Notes under the pieces: generated by a model
What the model saw: the letters and a program-made list of their open reading frames with translations, nothing else
Database searches by the model: none
What the model was told of the DNA's origin: nothing
Translations under genes and position numbers: made by a program
Part shown: piece after piece, positions 18,431 through 27,698 of the stretch
How positions within the stretch are numbered: position 1 is the first letter of the stretch
How the letters are laid out: each line of letters starts with the position of its first letter
Origin: Saxibacter everestensis
GTDB taxonomy: Bacteria > Actinomycetota > Actinomycetes > Actinomycetales > Brevibacteriaceae
Direction: 5' to 3'
DNA length: 64,000 bases
Assembly: GCF_025787225.1 (NCBI RefSeq)
Contig: NZ_CP090958.1
Coordinates: 1,827,856-1,891,855, forward strand

Positions 18431-19588
18431 CTAGTTGATGTGCCTGGTATTCCCGTCCCAGCCGCCGGCGAGCAGCGGTTCGAGAATCGCGCAGAGTTCG
18501 GAGGGATAGATAGTTTCCTCCGATGCGGCGATTGCCGGAAGCGACCACCAGCGAAATTCTCCGAGCGTCCGGCGTTCGATATCCGTCCAGCCTTCAGCAC
18601 TGAAATCATAGTCGCCGTCAACCCGTGCAAGAAAAAACTCCTCGCGCTGGCGCACTGTCTTGCTGATGAACCTGAACTCCGCGCTGCGCCGGCATACCGG
18701 CCCCACGAGCTCGGCCGGGTCCAGTCGCAATCCGGTTTCCTCGGCGACTTCACGCGCCGCACCCTCGGCGGGCGTTTCGTGCGGTTCCAGCCCGCCACCC
18801 ACGGTGAACCACCAGTGGTGTGCCGAATCGTCAGTGTCATAGCCGTGAATCAACAGCACCTCGTCGTGCTGGTTCACCAGCAAAACCCGCGCAGCCTCCC
18901 GCGCCGGCACGCCGTCCGGGTCCGGGGTCCATTCGTGCAGCGGGTCGGCATCGGCATCGGGTGCAATCTCCGGTTGCTCCGTCGCAACGAGAAGCTGACG
19001 ACGCACCGCCACGATCCGCTGACAGATGGTGACCAGACACAGGACGGCCAACACGCCGAGAACAACTGTAAGCACCATCCGCGGCAGCCCGAGTCCAACC
19101 AGGCCAGTCACCACGAGGGTCAGCAGCAGCCGGTCTGCCCGTTCGGCGATTCCACCGGCGGCCTGGACGCCGAGTCCTTCCGCCCGAGCTCGCACATAGG
19201 AGACGATGCTTCCCATCACGAGGCACGCCATCGACAGCATCGCGGTGAGGTGATGATCGCCGTCCAGGAAGTACCACGCCGCCAGACCGGTGAACACCGC
19301 TGAGTCGCCGAACCGGTCGAGGCTGGAGTCCAGAAACGCTCCCCAGGTCGACTTTCGTCCCTGCAGCCGGGCCATGATTCCGTCCAACATGTCTCCGAAC
19401 ACGAAGACAGTGATGACAACGGTGCCCCAGAAGAGCTGGCCAAGTGGATAGAACACCAGGGCGCCAAGACATACCCCGACCGTGCCGATCACAGTGACGG
19501 CATCGGGCCCCAGCCCGATACGCAGCAGGAACCTGGCCACAGGCGTCAGCAGGCGGGTGAACAGTGCGCGGGCAAATTTGTTCAGCAT
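18431..19588 (-). CDS. Fusion of phosphatidylinositol-phosphate synthase (CDP-alcohol phosphatidyltransferase) with a NUDIX hydrolase
   Basis: About 385 residues. The N-terminal 210 are a six-TM CDP-alcohol phosphotransferase with the full D-x2-DG-x2-AR-x8-G-x3-D-x3-D signature ([10 protein letters not shown], then [10 protein letters not shown]); sequence and position match actinobacterial PgsA1, which makes phosphatidylinositol phosphate from CDP-diacylglycerol. After a linker (about 215-245) comes a NUDIX domain: [19 protein letters not shown] and a complete Nudix box starting [13 protein letters not shown] and ending [17 protein letters not shown] at 19588 is the normal PgsA1 start; the frame stays open to 19666. 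No frameshift or stop separates the two parts. Confidence 0.88.
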   Translation of the reverse strand: MLNKFARALFTRLLTPVARFLLRIGLGPDAVTVIGTVGVCLGALVFYPLGQLFWGTVVITVFVFGDMLDGIMARLQGRKSTWGAFLDSSLDRFGDSAVFTGLAAWYFLDGDHHLTAMLSMACLVMGSIVSYVRARAEGLGVQAAGGIAERADRLLLTLVVTGLVGLGLPRMVLTVVLGVLAVLCLVTICQRIVAVRRQLLVATEQPEIAPDADADPLHEWTPDPDGVPAREAARVLLVNQHDEVLLIHGYDTDDSAHHWWFTVGGGLEPHETPAEGAAREVAEETGLRLDPAELVGPVCRRSAEFRFISKTVRQREEFFLARVDGDYDFSAEGWTDIERRTLGEFRWWSLPAIAASEETIYPSELCAILEPLLAGGWDGNTRHIN

Positions 19589-19681
19589 CTCAAACGTCAG
19601 CCTAATCAGCCTGGCTGGCTTCGCGGCCCACCGACCCGCCGAATACGGCCCTGGCCACCGAGCCATGTAAAAATGGTAGCC

Positions 19682-20149
19682 ATGGCCGAAACTCGCTTCC
19701 TGTCCCGCTCTGGGCTTGTCTGGCGGCTGATCAGCTTCGGACTCTTGTTCGCTTTGACTGTGCTGGGTACCGCTGTCCTACATGACCCCTGGTGGCCGAT
19801 CGGGCCCCAGAAACAATATGCCACCGGCGCTAACCTTAACGGCATGATCCGGTCAGCCTATGCTGTCGCCACCCTGGACGACGGCCGTCAGGTCCGGGTT
19901 CCCTTCGGTGTCAACGGCATCGGCATCGGGCGAGCGGAGATCGAAGGGCAGCTGCAGCGCTTCATCGACGATCCATCGCTGCTGCAGGCGCTTGCCGTGG
20001 CGCATGCCCGCAAGATGCCGGATGAGCCGGACTACGTCCAGGTCACCCTGATGCAGAAGCACACTCCGCTGATCAACGGCGTCGAGCAGGCGCCTCAGGA
20101 TGTCACCTTGGCAGAGTGGACAGTCATCGATCCGGAGAATCTGGGATGA
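19682..20149 (+). CDS. Single-pass membrane protein of unknown function, partner of the HTTM protein
   Basis: 155 residues: an N-terminal TM anchor (LVWRLISFGLLFALTVLGTAVL) with the body outside the membrane. The soluble part (VATLDDGRQVRVPFGVNGIGI, then a helical FIDDPSLLQALAVAHARK segment and YVQVTLMQKHTPL) belongs to no family I can name; similar small proteins often precede HTTM genes. TAAAAAT at 19668-19674 could be a -10 box for a leaderless transcript from ATG 19682; an in-frame ATG at 19673 is also possible. Its stop overlaps the next gene as ATGA. Confidence 0.65.
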   Translation: MAETRFLSRSGLVWRLISFGLLFALTVLGTAVLHDPWWPIGPQKQYATGANLNGMIRSAYAVATLDDGRQVRVPFGVNGIGIGRAEIEGQLQRFIDDPSLLQALAVAHARKMPDEPDYVQVTLMQKHTPLINGVEQAPQDVTLAEWTVIDPENLG

Positions 20150-21042
20150 CTGCACAGGACAGAGTCGCGGCCACCGGCACACAACCCGATACCCGCTCCG
20201 CGTTCCGGCGATGGGCCGCTCCCCTGGTCCCGCTGGAACGGATTGCGATCTTTCGCACCTTCATTTACCTGTTCCTGATTGCGAACACGTTTTTCATCCT
20301 GAACGATCCACCCGCCCTTGCCAATGTCCCGGCCGATCTGTATCAGCCGATCATTCTGCGCCAGGTGCTTCACCTGCCGGCGCCGAATGTGCCTTATGTG
20401 ACGGTGCTGCACATCGTGCTCGTGGTCAGTGCGCTGATCGCCGCCAGCGGCAGGCTGCCCCGGATCGCCGGAACGGTCGCGCTGCTCGCATTCGTGGACT
20501 GGGCGACCATCGGGTACAGCTTCACCAAGGTCGACCACGACCAGTACGCCTTCTTCGTCACACTGCTGGTGCTCCCGCTGGCCGGCCAGGCCAAGTGGGG
20601 CGACCGGACATTGAGCGAGGCCGCCGGCTTCACGCTGCGCGCCGTCCATGTCGGCGTCGTGCTGTGCTACTTCCTCTCCGCCTGGGCAAAAATGCGCTAC
20701 GGCGGCTGGGGCTGGGCCAACAAGGTCGTGATCGGCTGGGCATTTGCCCGCCGCGGCACCGACTTCGCCCAGTGGCTGCTGACATTTCCATGGTTCCCGC
20801 GATTCGGCCAATGGCTGATGCTGATCGCGGAATTCGGTTCACCGATCCTGTTGTTCCTGCGCAAGCGGTGGCTGGCCGTCGCGGTGCTGTTCTTCTGCGG
20901 ATTCCACCTGTTCACCTTCCTCACCCTGGAAATCCATTTCCTGCCGCTGGTCATCTGCCTGCTGTCGTTCGCCCCGCTGGAAAAGGTGTTCGGCATCGAT
21001 TCGCGGCTCGGACAGGCGATCACTTCCCGGCGGCCCACCTAG
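20146..21042 (+). CDS. HTTM domain protein (vitamin K-dependent gamma-carboxylase-like membrane protein)
   Basis: 298 residues with about eight predicted membrane segments (for example IFRTFIYLFLIANTFFIL, WLAVAVLFFCGFHLFTFLTL and FLPLVICLLSFAPL). The pattern of LERIAIFR near the start and WAKMRYGGWGWAN followed by GSPILLF matches the HTTM family, related to the transmembrane part of gamma-glutamyl carboxylases but without the lumenal enzyme domain. Its biochemical role in bacteria is not established. ATG 20146 overlaps the stop of the preceding membrane protein, so the two are surely co-translated. Confidence 0.8.
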   Translation: MTAQDRVAATGTQPDTRSAFRRWAAPLVPLERIAIFRTFIYLFLIANTFFILNDPPALANVPADLYQPIILRQVLHLPAPNVPYVTVLHIVLVVSALIAASGRLPRIAGTVALLAFVDWATIGYSFTKVDHDQYAFFVTLLVLPLAGQAKWGDRTLSEAAGFTLRAVHVGVVLCYFLSAWAKMRYGGWGWANKVVIGWAFARRGTDFAQWLLTFPWFPRFGQWLMLIAEFGSPILLFLRKRWLAVAVLFFCGFHLFTFLTLEIHFLPLVICLLSFAPLEKVFGIDSRLGQAITSRRPT

Positions 21043-21098
21043 CCGGAACCAAGGCGGGCCCCGCACCCGCACGGGCGCAGACCGCGAGCTTCAGGCGA

Positions 21099-21124
21099 GA
21101 CCGCGCGCGAATACGCGCGCGGTC
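21099..21124. terminator. Strong hairpin between convergent genes
   Basis: An 11-bp perfect stem (GACCGCGCGCG paired with CGCGCGCGGTC) with an AATA loop lies in the 140-bp space between the HTTM gene and the oppositely oriented peptidase. There is no long T tract on either side, but such stems commonly end transcription from both directions in high-GC bacteria. Confidence 0.7.
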
Positions 21125-21182
21125 CTGCCTGACGTCCGCGTCCTGCCGCCAGGGTTGACACAGAGTTCGCGGTCTTGCCCGG

Positions 21183-23165
21183 CTAGCCGACCGGCAGGTG
21201 CTTGTTCCACCAGCGCAGGATGTGCTCGAAGCGGGCAACTCGGTGTTGCGGTTGACCGGAGCGGGAGAGTTCGTGAGTTTCTCCCGGGAAGATCAACAGT
21301 TCGGTGTCGATACCGCGCAGTTTGAGCGCCATATAGTATCGCTGGCCCTGTTCCAGAGGGCAGCGGAAGTCGCGCTCCGAGTGAATAACGAAGGTCGGGG
21401 TGCGGACCTGGTCGATCATGTCGTAGGACGACTGCGACCGCATCTGTTCCGGATCGGCGCCGACGTACTCCTGACCGAAGAACGTGCCGATGTCCGATGT
21501 GCCAATAAAGGACTCCGGATCGATGTATCCCCGCTCGACTATCGCACCGGCAAAACGGTGATCGTGGGCAACGATCCACGAGGTCAGGTAGCCGCCGTAC
21601 GAACCGCCTTGCACTCCGAGCCGGCCTGAATCCAGCGCCGGAAACTCCTTGAGCGCCGCGTCCAGAAACGACAGCACGTCGTCCATCGCCAGATTGCCGA
21701 AATTGCCTTTCACCGCAAGCCCATGCTCGCGGCCGTAACCCGCCGAACCTCGTGGATTCGGCAACAGGACGGCGTAACCGGCCCGGGCGTAAACCTGGGC
21801 CTCGTCGAACAATGCCCAGCTGTGCTGCGAGAACGGGCCGCCGTGCACTGTAAGCAGCACCGGATGCGGCCCTTCGCCTTCGGGCAGCACGACCCAGCCG
21901 TGCACCGGGTAGCCGTCGGACGCCTTCGCCTCGAACTCTTCCGGGATGCGCAACGGCACGTTCTTCCGCAGCGACGCGGAGAAGTCGGTGACTGCTGTCA
22001 GTTCCCCGTCGACGACGGTGCCAATCTCCCCCGCTGAACTCTCGTTGCTGAACGACGCGACGATGATTCCGCTCTCTTCATCCACGTCGAGGCCGCCGAG
22101 CACCGTTCCGGGCTCCGAGAGATACGTCAGGCCTGCTGAGCCGAAACTGGCGAGCCGGACCGACCCGCGCTCGGTCAGCCCGACCAGGACCGTGCCGTCC
22201 CGCAATTCCGCAATTCCCGTGCCTGGGTCCAGGTCGCTCGCCTCGGTGTCGGTCAGCCGCTCGGGCACCGTCCCCGCATTCAGGTCCAGCCGGTACAGTC
22301 CGGTCAGTTGAGCGACGAAGTCTGAGCCACTTTCGCCCAGGTCCTGCGCCAGCAGGAAGAGGCTGGTGCCATCGGTAGCGGGTTCGAAGGCGGAGATGCC
22401 GAGCGTGGTGTTTGTCAGCAGGGACGGCTTCTCCCGCGATTCGAAAGTGCTTACGTCGGAGTGTGCGCCGACGGTGTACACATCCGAGAAGCGGTCCTCA
22501 TCCCGCCCGTCGTGGGCAGCCGCGAGGAATGCGATCCGCTGCCCATCGGCGAGGAAGCGCGGAGACGAGGCGTCGTAATCACCGGCGGTCAGCTGACGCG
22601 ACTCCGGCAACTGAGCCGGAGCAGTAGGCAGACTGTCGTCTCGCAACGGGACATCGACCACGAAGACCTGCTGGCGCTGGTCGATCACATATCCGGCATC
22701 GTTCGACAGATAGCTACGCGTGGTCACGTGCCGAGGCGGCTCCGCACCGGGCGAGACGTCCGGATCTGTTCCGTATCGGCCTTCTTCGGGCACCCGGGCC
22801 GTGTAGGCGATTGAGCCGGAGTCCGGCGCGAAGGTGGGCTCGCCGGCTCCGAGCGGGGCATCAGTCAGCCGTAGTGGTTCACCGCCGTGCACCGGCATCG
22901 CGTACAACTGAGGCTTGCCGCCCTTGTCAGCCCGCAGGAATGCCAATGTCGAGCCGTCCGGGGAAACCACCGGGTTGGCATCGCGGTAGCCGCGAGTCAG
23001 TTGGCGAACCGTCCCCGCTCCATCGAGATCGAGACTGAACAGCTGACCGACATAGGCATTGTCCGGCGAGTGCGCCCGGGAGGCTGCATAGACCGCGGTT
23101 TTACCCCCGGGCAGCACCGCGGGCGCGGAAACTGTGACCAGCTGGTCGATGTCGTTCGGTCGCAT
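21183..23165 (-). CDS. S9-family prolyl oligopeptidase / acylaminoacyl-peptidase-like serine peptidase
   Basis: 660 residues. The N-terminal two thirds form a seven-blade propeller with WD40-like TolB-type repeats (SPDGSTLAFLRADKGGKPQL, FAPDSGSIAYTAR, FLADGQRIAFLAA). The C-terminal alpha/beta-hydrolase domain has the nucleophile elbow GGSYGGYLTSW, the acid in HSERDFRCPLEQG and the His in FPGETHELSRSG, so all three catalytic residues are present. No signal peptide, hence cytoplasmic. ATG is preceded by AAAGGAG. It and the HTTM pair are inserted between pgsA1 and the HIT gene compared with M. tuberculosis. Confidence 0.92.
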   Translation of the reverse strand: MRPNDIDQLVTVSAPAVLPGGKTAVYAASRAHSPDNAYVGQLFSLDLDGAGTVRQLTRGYRDANPVVSPDGSTLAFLRADKGGKPQLYAMPVHGGEPLRLTDAPLGAGEPTFAPDSGSIAYTARVPEEGRYGTDPDVSPGAEPPRHVTTRSYLSNDAGYVIDQRQQVFVVDVPLRDDSLPTAPAQLPESRQLTAGDYDASSPRFLADGQRIAFLAAAHDGRDEDRFSDVYTVGAHSDVSTFESREKPSLLTNTTLGISAFEPATDGTSLFLLAQDLGESGSDFVAQLTGLYRLDLNAGTVPERLTDTEASDLDPGTGIAELRDGTVLVGLTERGSVRLASFGSAGLTYLSEPGTVLGGLDVDEESGIIVASFSNESSAGEIGTVVDGELTAVTDFSASLRKNVPLRIPEEFEAKASDGYPVHGWVVLPEGEGPHPVLLTVHGGPFSQHSWALFDEAQVYARAGYAVLLPNPRGSAGYGREHGLAVKGNFGNLAMDDVLSFLDAALKEFPALDSGRLGVQGGSYGGYLTSWIVAHDHRFAGAIVERGYIDPESFIGTSDIGTFFGQEYVGADPEQMRSQSSYDMIDQVRTPTFVIHSERDFRCPLEQGQRYYMALKLRGIDTELLIFPGETHELSRSGQPQHRVARFEHILRWWNKHLPVG

Positions 23166-23211
23166 TCGATCTCCTTTGATTCGTGGTGAACGTGACGTCT
23201 TCGGGTTGCGC

Positions 23212-23787
23212 TCAGTCGAGCGAAGCCCAGGCGGCGGCTAATGCGGATCGCACCTCGCCGTGCACCTGCGGCAGTGCCTTGGTCTGCGCGATAATCGGCA
23301 AGAAGTTGGCGTCGCCGCTCCAGCGCGGCACTATGTGCTGGTGCAGATGGGCCGCGATGCCCGCGCCGGCCGCCTCGCCCTGGTTGAGGCCGATATTGAA
23401 GCCCTGCGGGCTGGACACCGCACGGATGACGCTCATCGCCTGCGAGGTGAGTTCTGAGATCTCGTCCCGCTCGGCGATGGTGATCTCGGTGTAGTCCGCA
23501 ACGTGACGATATGGACACACCAGGACGTGCCCGGGGTTGTATGGGTAGAGATTCAAGACGACGTAAGCACTATCGCCTCGCTTGACGATCAGTCCCTCGG
23601 GATCGCTCCTGGCCGGGGCGGCACAGAACGGACATGCCTTTTCGGTGTTGTCGCTCGGCTTGTCCGCACCGCCGATATATGCCATCCGGTGCGGGGTCCA
23701 TAGCCGCTGGAATCCGTCCGGAACGCGGGCGAAGTCTTCGGCGCTCTCCGCACCATCCAGCTGTCCCTCCGGCGTGGCCTCCGGCAT
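23212..23787 (-). CDS. HIT family protein, Ap4A phosphorylase/hydrolase-like
   Basis: 191 residues. Histidine-triad motif HLHQHIVPRW near residue 155 and a CPFC pair around residue 55, as in the actinobacterial group that includes M. tuberculosis Rv2613c, characterised as a diadenosine tetraphosphate phosphorylase. LYPYNPGHVLVCPYRHVADY is the conserved nucleotide-binding strand. The ATG lies two bases after the thrS stop, so the two genes form one transcript; the same neighbour relation exists in mycobacteria. Confidence 0.9.
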   Translation of the reverse strand: MPEATPEGQLDGAESAEDFARVPDGFQRLWTPHRMAYIGGADKPSDNTEKACPFCAAPARSDPEGLIVKRGDSAYVVLNLYPYNPGHVLVCPYRHVADYTEITIAERDEISELTSQAMSVIRAVSSPQGFNIGLNQGEAAGAGIAAHLHQHIVPRWSGDANFLPIIAQTKALPQVHGEVRSALAAAWASLD

Positions 23788-23789
23788 GC

Positions 23790-25790
23790 TTAAACCTGCG
23801 CCCTGGTGCGGACTGCTTCCACGATCCGCTCAACTGCTTCATCGACCGGCACGGCATTGTCCTGTGAACCGTCGCGGAACCGGAACGACACCGCGCCGGC
23901 TTCCTGGTCGTCGCCGCCGACGATAAGCAGGTACGGGATCTTCCGTTTGGTGTGGGTTCGGATCTTCTTCTGCATCCGGTCGTCCGAGTCATCGATCTCC
24001 ACCCGGATGCCGCGGTTACGCAGTTTCGCCGCGACCTCATGCAGGTAGGGAGCGAAGTCCGCCGCAACCGGGATGCCGACCACCTGGACCGGCGCGAGCC
24101 AGACCGGGAAGGCGCCCGCGTAGTGCTCGGTCAGCACGCCGAAGAAACGTTCGATTGAGCCGAACAGCGCCCGGTGGATCATGATGGGCTGCTTGCGACT
24201 GCCGTCGGCCGCCGTGTATTCCAGGTCGAAGCGAGCCGGGGTGTTGAAGTCAAGCTGGATCGTCGACATCTGCCAGGTACGGCCGATCGCGTCCTTTGCC
24301 TGCACCGAGATCTTCGGGCCGTAAAACGCCGCGCCGCCCGGATCAGGCACCAGTTCGAGGCCCGACCCGCGGGCGGCTTCTTCCAGTGCCGCAGTAGCGG
24401 AAGCCCAGATATCGTCCGAGCCGACATATTTGTCCTCGTTGCGGGTCGACAGCTCAAGGTAGAAATCGTCGAGGCCGAAATCACGCAGCAGGTCGAGCAC
24501 GAAGCCGAGCAGCGACTTCAGCTCATCCTGGACCTGGTCCTCGGTTACGTAGATGTGCGCGTCATCCTGGGTCATGCCCCGCACGCGGGTGAGACCATGG
24601 ATAACTCCCGATTTCTCGTAACGGTAGACCGAACCGAACTCGAAGAGACGCATCGGCAGCTCGCGGTACGAACGTCCGCGAGCATCGAAGACCAGGCAGT
24701 GCATCGGGCAGTTCATCGGCTTCAGGTAGTAGTCCTGGCCGGGCTTGCGCACGTTCCCCTCGGCGTCGCGTTCCTCGTCGATGTGCATGGGTGGGAACAT
24801 TCCGTCGGCGTACCAGTCGAGGTGACCCGAGACCTCGTACAGGTGGCCCTTCGTGATGTGCGGGGTGTAGGCGAACTGATAGCCGGCGGCGATATGGCGC
24901 TCACGCGAATAGTTCTCCATCTCCTGGCGGATGATCGCGCCGTTGGGATGGAAGACCGGCAGGCCGGATCCCAGCTCATCCGGGAAGGAGAACAAGTCGA
25001 GTTCCGCCCCAAGCTTGCGGTGGTCGCGACGTTCGGCCTCCGCCAGTCGATCCTGGTAGGCCTTCAGCTCCTCCTTGCTCGGCCAGGCGGTCCCGTACAC
25101 CCGCTGCAACTGCTCATTGGCCTGGTCGCCGCGCCAGTATGCCGCTGACGAACGGGTGACCGCGAAACCATTGCCGATCAGCTTGGTCGATGGCAGGTGC
25201 GGTCCGCGGCAGAGGTCCTTCCAGACCGTCTCGCCGGACCGATCCACATTGTCGTAAATCGTGAGTTCTCCGCCGCCGACCTCAACCGACGATCCGTCAT
25301 CCGCACTTGCGCTGCCCTTGTCGGCGATCAGTTCGAGCTTGAACGGCTCCGCGGCGAGTTCCGCGCGGGCCTCCTCATCGGAAACGACCCGGCGGACGAA
25401 ACGCTGACCGCGCTTGACGATCTCCTGGGCCTTCTTTTCGATCTTCTTCAGGTCTTCGGGAGTCAGCGGTTCCGGCACCTGAAAGTCGTAGTAGAAACCA
25501 TCCTTGATCGGCGGGCCGATTCCGAGGTTGGTGTCCGGGATAACCGCCTGGGTGGCTTGCGCAATCACGTGCGCGGCGGAGTGCCTGAGGATGTTCAGGC
25601 CGTCGTCGGAACCTATCTCCACACCTTCCACGACATCGCCATCCTCGATCACGCGATCGAGATCGACCAGTTCGCCCGAGATCCGCAGCGCTATAACGTC
25701 CCGCCGGCCGGAAAACAGCGCAGTCCCCGTGGTGCCCGCTTCACCTACGGATGATTCTCCGTCGAGGGTGAACTTGATATCAGCGGGCAC
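23790..25790 (-). CDS. thrS: Threonine--tRNA ligase
   Basis: 666 residues: N-terminal TGS domain ([19 protein letters not shown]), the editing domain with the HxxxH zinc motif ([13 protein letters not shown]), catalytic core with [10 protein letters not shown] and motif 2 ([20 protein letters not shown]), and a C-terminal anticodon-binding domain ([20 protein letters not shown]). The start is GTG at 25790, five bases after AAGGAG; longer frames upstream have no family similarity. It heads the thrS-HIT pair. Confidence 0.97.
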   Translation of the reverse strand: MPADIKFTLDGESSVGEAGTTGTALFSGRRDVIALRISGELVDLDRVIEDGDVVEGVEIGSDDGLNILRHSAAHVIAQATQAVIPDTNLGIGPPIKDGFYYDFQVPEPLTPEDLKKIEKKAQEIVKRGQRFVRRVVSDEEARAELAAEPFKLELIADKGSASADDGSSVEVGGGELTIYDNVDRSGETVWKDLCRGPHLPSTKLIGNGFAVTRSSAAYWRGDQANEQLQRVYGTAWPSKEELKAYQDRLAEAERRDHRKLGAELDLFSFPDELGSGLPVFHPNGAIIRQEMENYSRERHIAAGYQFAYTPHITKGHLYEVSGHLDWYADGMFPPMHIDEERDAEGNVRKPGQDYYLKPMNCPMHCLVFDARGRSYRELPMRLFEFGSVYRYEKSGVIHGLTRVRGMTQDDAHIYVTEDQVQDELKSLLGFVLDLLRDFGLDDFYLELSTRNEDKYVGSDDIWASATAALEEAARGSGLELVPDPGGAAFYGPKISVQAKDAIGRTWQMSTIQLDFNTPARFDLEYTAADGSRKQPIMIHRALFGSIERFFGVLTEHYAGAFPVWLAPVQVVGIPVAADFAPYLHEVAAKLRNRGIRVEIDDSDDRMQKKIRTHTKRKIPYLLIVGGDDQEAGAVSFRFRDGSQDNAVPVDEAVERIVEAVRTRAQV

Positions 25791-25863
25791 AGGTACTCCT
25801 TGTTTCGTATGATCATTTACTGCTCGTTGGCCGAACGAGTATCGCGAAGACCATCGTATCGGT

Positions 25864-26451
25864 TCAGATTTTCTGCACCGTGTCGCCCAGCCGGGCCGTG
25901 CCTGGCACCGCAACCCGGCCGTAAATCCCGGCACAATGGCGCGGTGTCGACGTCAGCTCAATCTCGACCTCGGCGCCAAGCCGAAGCCGGTCGCCGATAT
26001 CCCACGGCACGGCAACGGAGTCCCCCGAGGCGGGCGGCCACTCGACCACGACATTCGCCCGTGGTTCCTGGTTTCCGCTACTCACCAGATGCACCGGAGC
26101 GACCTTGGTAAGGCTCGTCGTCTGTTCCTCCGGCTCGACCCCGACGATTCGCGCGGCGGTGCCCAGCAGCTTACTCAGAACAGGGTCGATAACGGCCACT
26201 TCTCGCTCCGCCTGGGCTCTGCACAGTCCTTGCCCCCCAGGCAGCTCGAAGCCGACTTCGACCGGAGTGATTTCGGCGATCGCCGGATACTGTTTGGCCT
26301 TCAGCGGATTGCCCTCCGGATCGACCACGGAGTAGCTTCGGTCGCCCACCGGGCCATATGCCGCGAACGCCACGGCCGCAGGTTCGACTCCGCGGGCGGA
26401 CTTCAACGGGAAAATCCTCAGGGCGGCGATCTTTCCAGCCATAGCGCTCAT
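25864..26451 (-). CDS. MOSC domain-containing protein
   Basis: 195 residues. The N-terminus is the MOSC beta-barrel domain ([32 protein letters not shown]) and the C-terminus carries the MOSC core with a conserved Cys in [14 protein letters not shown] proteins are related to the sulfur-carrying part of molybdenum cofactor sulfurases and to mARC enzymes. Whether it serves the molybdenum enzyme at 55-58 kb is only a possibility. A single gene, convergent with nothing; followed by thrS on the same strand after 73 bp. Confidence 0.85.
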   Translation of the reverse strand: MSAMAGKIAALRIFPLKSARGVEPAAVAFAAYGPVGDRSYSVVDPEGNPLKAKQYPAIAEITPVEVGFELPGGQGLCRAQAEREVAVIDPVLSKLLGTAARIVGVEPEEQTTSLTKVAPVHLVSSGNQEPRANVVVEWPPASGDSVAVPWDIGDRLRLGAEVEIELTSTPRHCAGIYGRVAVPGTARLGDTVQKI

Positions 26452-26503
26452 GTTTCCAGCTTAGCCAGCCAACCCGGGCGCGCGCCGGTGATTTAACCCT
26501 GGT

Positions 26504-27064
26504 TCACCAGAGCTTCCACCACGGCCGCGCGGTCACTGCCGCTCGTTCAAGCTCGCGCTCTGCCGGCAGGTCACCGGCCGCGGTGATGCTTTCGCCGAGC
26601 TCGGCTGCGAGCTCCGTTATCCGGGGCACCCTGTCCACCGAAGCCACTGCGACCGGGTAACCGTCCCAATCGGCGCCTAAGAAGACGATGGCCAGGCCGT
26701 GTTCGTTCAGTGCTTCCTCAGCGACGGGTAGCAGCTTCAGGAAGTGGGCTCCGGAATCCGAAAGCAGCGACAGATCGACCGGACGTTCCCGGACGCTGAC
26801 CAGCTGCGAAAGGCTCCACTCCAGATCGTCGGCACCGGCCCGACGGTCCAATTCCGTCATCAGGCGGTTGGCCTCCAACCAGTCGAGGAAAGCCAGCCAC
26901 GGCGAGACCTCGGACGCCGAATCAATGCCGCGATCGGCAAGCCGATCCTCGTTGTCGGCCAGGTAACTGGCCGGCGACTCCAGTGCGGCGAGCACCGCTC
27001 GAAAGAGAGACGGATCATCGCTGAAATCCGCGCAAAGTTCCTGCCAGATCGGATAAGTCGACAT
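26504..27064 (-). CDS. Hypothetical protein, DUF6630-like
   Basis: 186 residues, acidic, soluble. The pattern VLAALESPASYLADNEDRLADRG, VSPWLAFLDWLE and HGLAIVFLGADWDGYPVAV resembles actinobacterial proteins assigned to DUF6630, as far as I can recall; no enzymatic motif is visible. It ends in a Trp-rich tail (RPWWKLW). It lies between the tRNA cluster and the MOSC gene, all on the minus strand. Confidence 0.55.
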   Translation of the reverse strand: MSTYPIWQELCADFSDDPSLFRAVLAALESPASYLADNEDRLADRGIDSASEVSPWLAFLDWLEANRLMTELDRRAGADDLEWSLSQLVSVRERPVDLSLLSDSGAHFLKLLPVAEEALNEHGLAIVFLGADWDGYPVAVASVDRVPRITELAAELGESITAAGDLPAERELERAAVTARPWWKLW

Positions 27065-27133
27065 CGCCGCGCTTCTTTTAGTGTGGACTGGGCCCAGCTA
27101 CGAATCTACCGCGAGAATAGCGTCTGCCGAAAC

Positions 27134-27162
27134 AAAAAAACCCCCGGAATTACCGGGGGGTT
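27134..27162 (-). terminator. Rho-independent terminator of the tRNA cluster
   Basis: Read on the minus strand, a CCCCCGG stem with AATTA-type loop and CCGGGGG partner is followed by seven T residues. It lies 16 bases after the end of tRNA-Val(GAC), closing the Gly-Cys-Val transcript. Confidence 0.9.
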
Positions 27163-27177
27163 AAGTTAAAGTTCCTG

Positions 27178-27249
27178 TGCGCGATACTGGGATCGAACCA
27201 GTGACCTCTTCCGTGTCAGGGAAGCGCGCTACCGCTGCGCCAATCGCGC
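27178..27249 (-). tRNA. tRNA-Val (GAC)
   Basis: 72 nt without an encoded CCA. The acceptor GCGCGAT pairs with ATCGCGC, the anticodon stem CTTCC/GGAAG closes a loop CTGACAC (anticodon GAC), and the T arm is ACTGG-TTCGATC-CCAGT. Discriminator base A. It is last in the three-gene minus-strand tRNA cluster and close in sequence to the tRNA-Val(CAC) 1 kb away. Confidence 0.97.
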
Positions 27250-27287
27250 CTTCGTGTTCCAGACTTAAGAACATCAAGGCCGTACCG

Positions 27288-27358
27288 AGGTGGAGACGGG
27301 ATTCGAACCCGTGTAGACGGCTTTGCAGGCCGCTGCCTCGCCTCTCGGCCACTCCACC
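27288..27358 (-). tRNA. tRNA-Cys (GCA)
   Basis: 71 nt. Acceptor GGTGGAG/CTCCACC, anticodon stem CGGCC/GGCCG-type pairing around the loop CTGCAAA (anticodon GCA), T arm with GGGTTCGAATCCC, and discriminator U, the identity base for cysteine. CCA is not encoded. Middle gene of the cluster. Confidence 0.96.
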
Positions 27359-27388
27359 GCGAGGCGACTCACAATAAGTGTGCCTCCG

Positions 27389-27461
27389 AGCGGACGACGG
27401 GATTCGAACCCGCGACCCCAACCTTGGCAAGGTTGTGCTCTACCAACTGAGCCACGTCCGC
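27389..27461 (-). tRNA. tRNA-Gly (GCC)
   Basis: 73 nt. Acceptor GCGGACG/CGTCCGC, anticodon stem CAACC/GGTTG with loop TTGCCAA (anticodon GCC), T arm CGGGTTCGAATCCCG, discriminator U. CCA is not encoded. First gene of the Gly-Cys-Val transcript. Confidence 0.97.
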
Positions 27462-27652
27462 ATGCTTTACGACTTTCACCACTTAACCGCCTGTCGTGCC
27501 GGTGTTCTGCGCTGTCGTCGTTGCGAGATAGAACTTTACCCACATCTTTCACCGGATGCCAAATCGCCGGTGTTGCTGCGGGCAACCTTGGGGTTTGCTC
27601 ACGATTTCTGCCATATCGCCGATTCGGCGCTGGCCAGTCTTCTAGTGCCTCT

Positions 27653-27658
27653 TATGAT
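27653..27658 (+). promoter_or_regulatory. Probable -10 box for the leader peptide and PGPGW gene
   Basis: TATGAT, one base from the TATAAT consensus, about 45 bp upstream of the leader peptide start. No convincing -35 box is seen. Confidence 0.45.
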
Positions 27659-27698
27659 GAGAGTGCCGTGAAATTCGACGGCGCAGAAGGAGGAATTG

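Noticed and set aside
19589-19666. Upstream extension of the PIPS-NUDIX fusion
   Set aside because: The extra 26 residues are Arg/Pro-rich and overlap the promoter of the divergent membrane operon; the family start MLNKFARA fits better.
24174-25148. 324-codon plus-strand open frame
   Set aside because: Antisense to thrS, whose motifs fit the other strand throughout.
27177-27377. Frame reading MRDTGIEPVTSSVSG across the tRNA genes
   Set aside because: This peptide is the reverse-strand reading of tRNA-Val and is commonly misannotated; the tRNAs explain the sequence.
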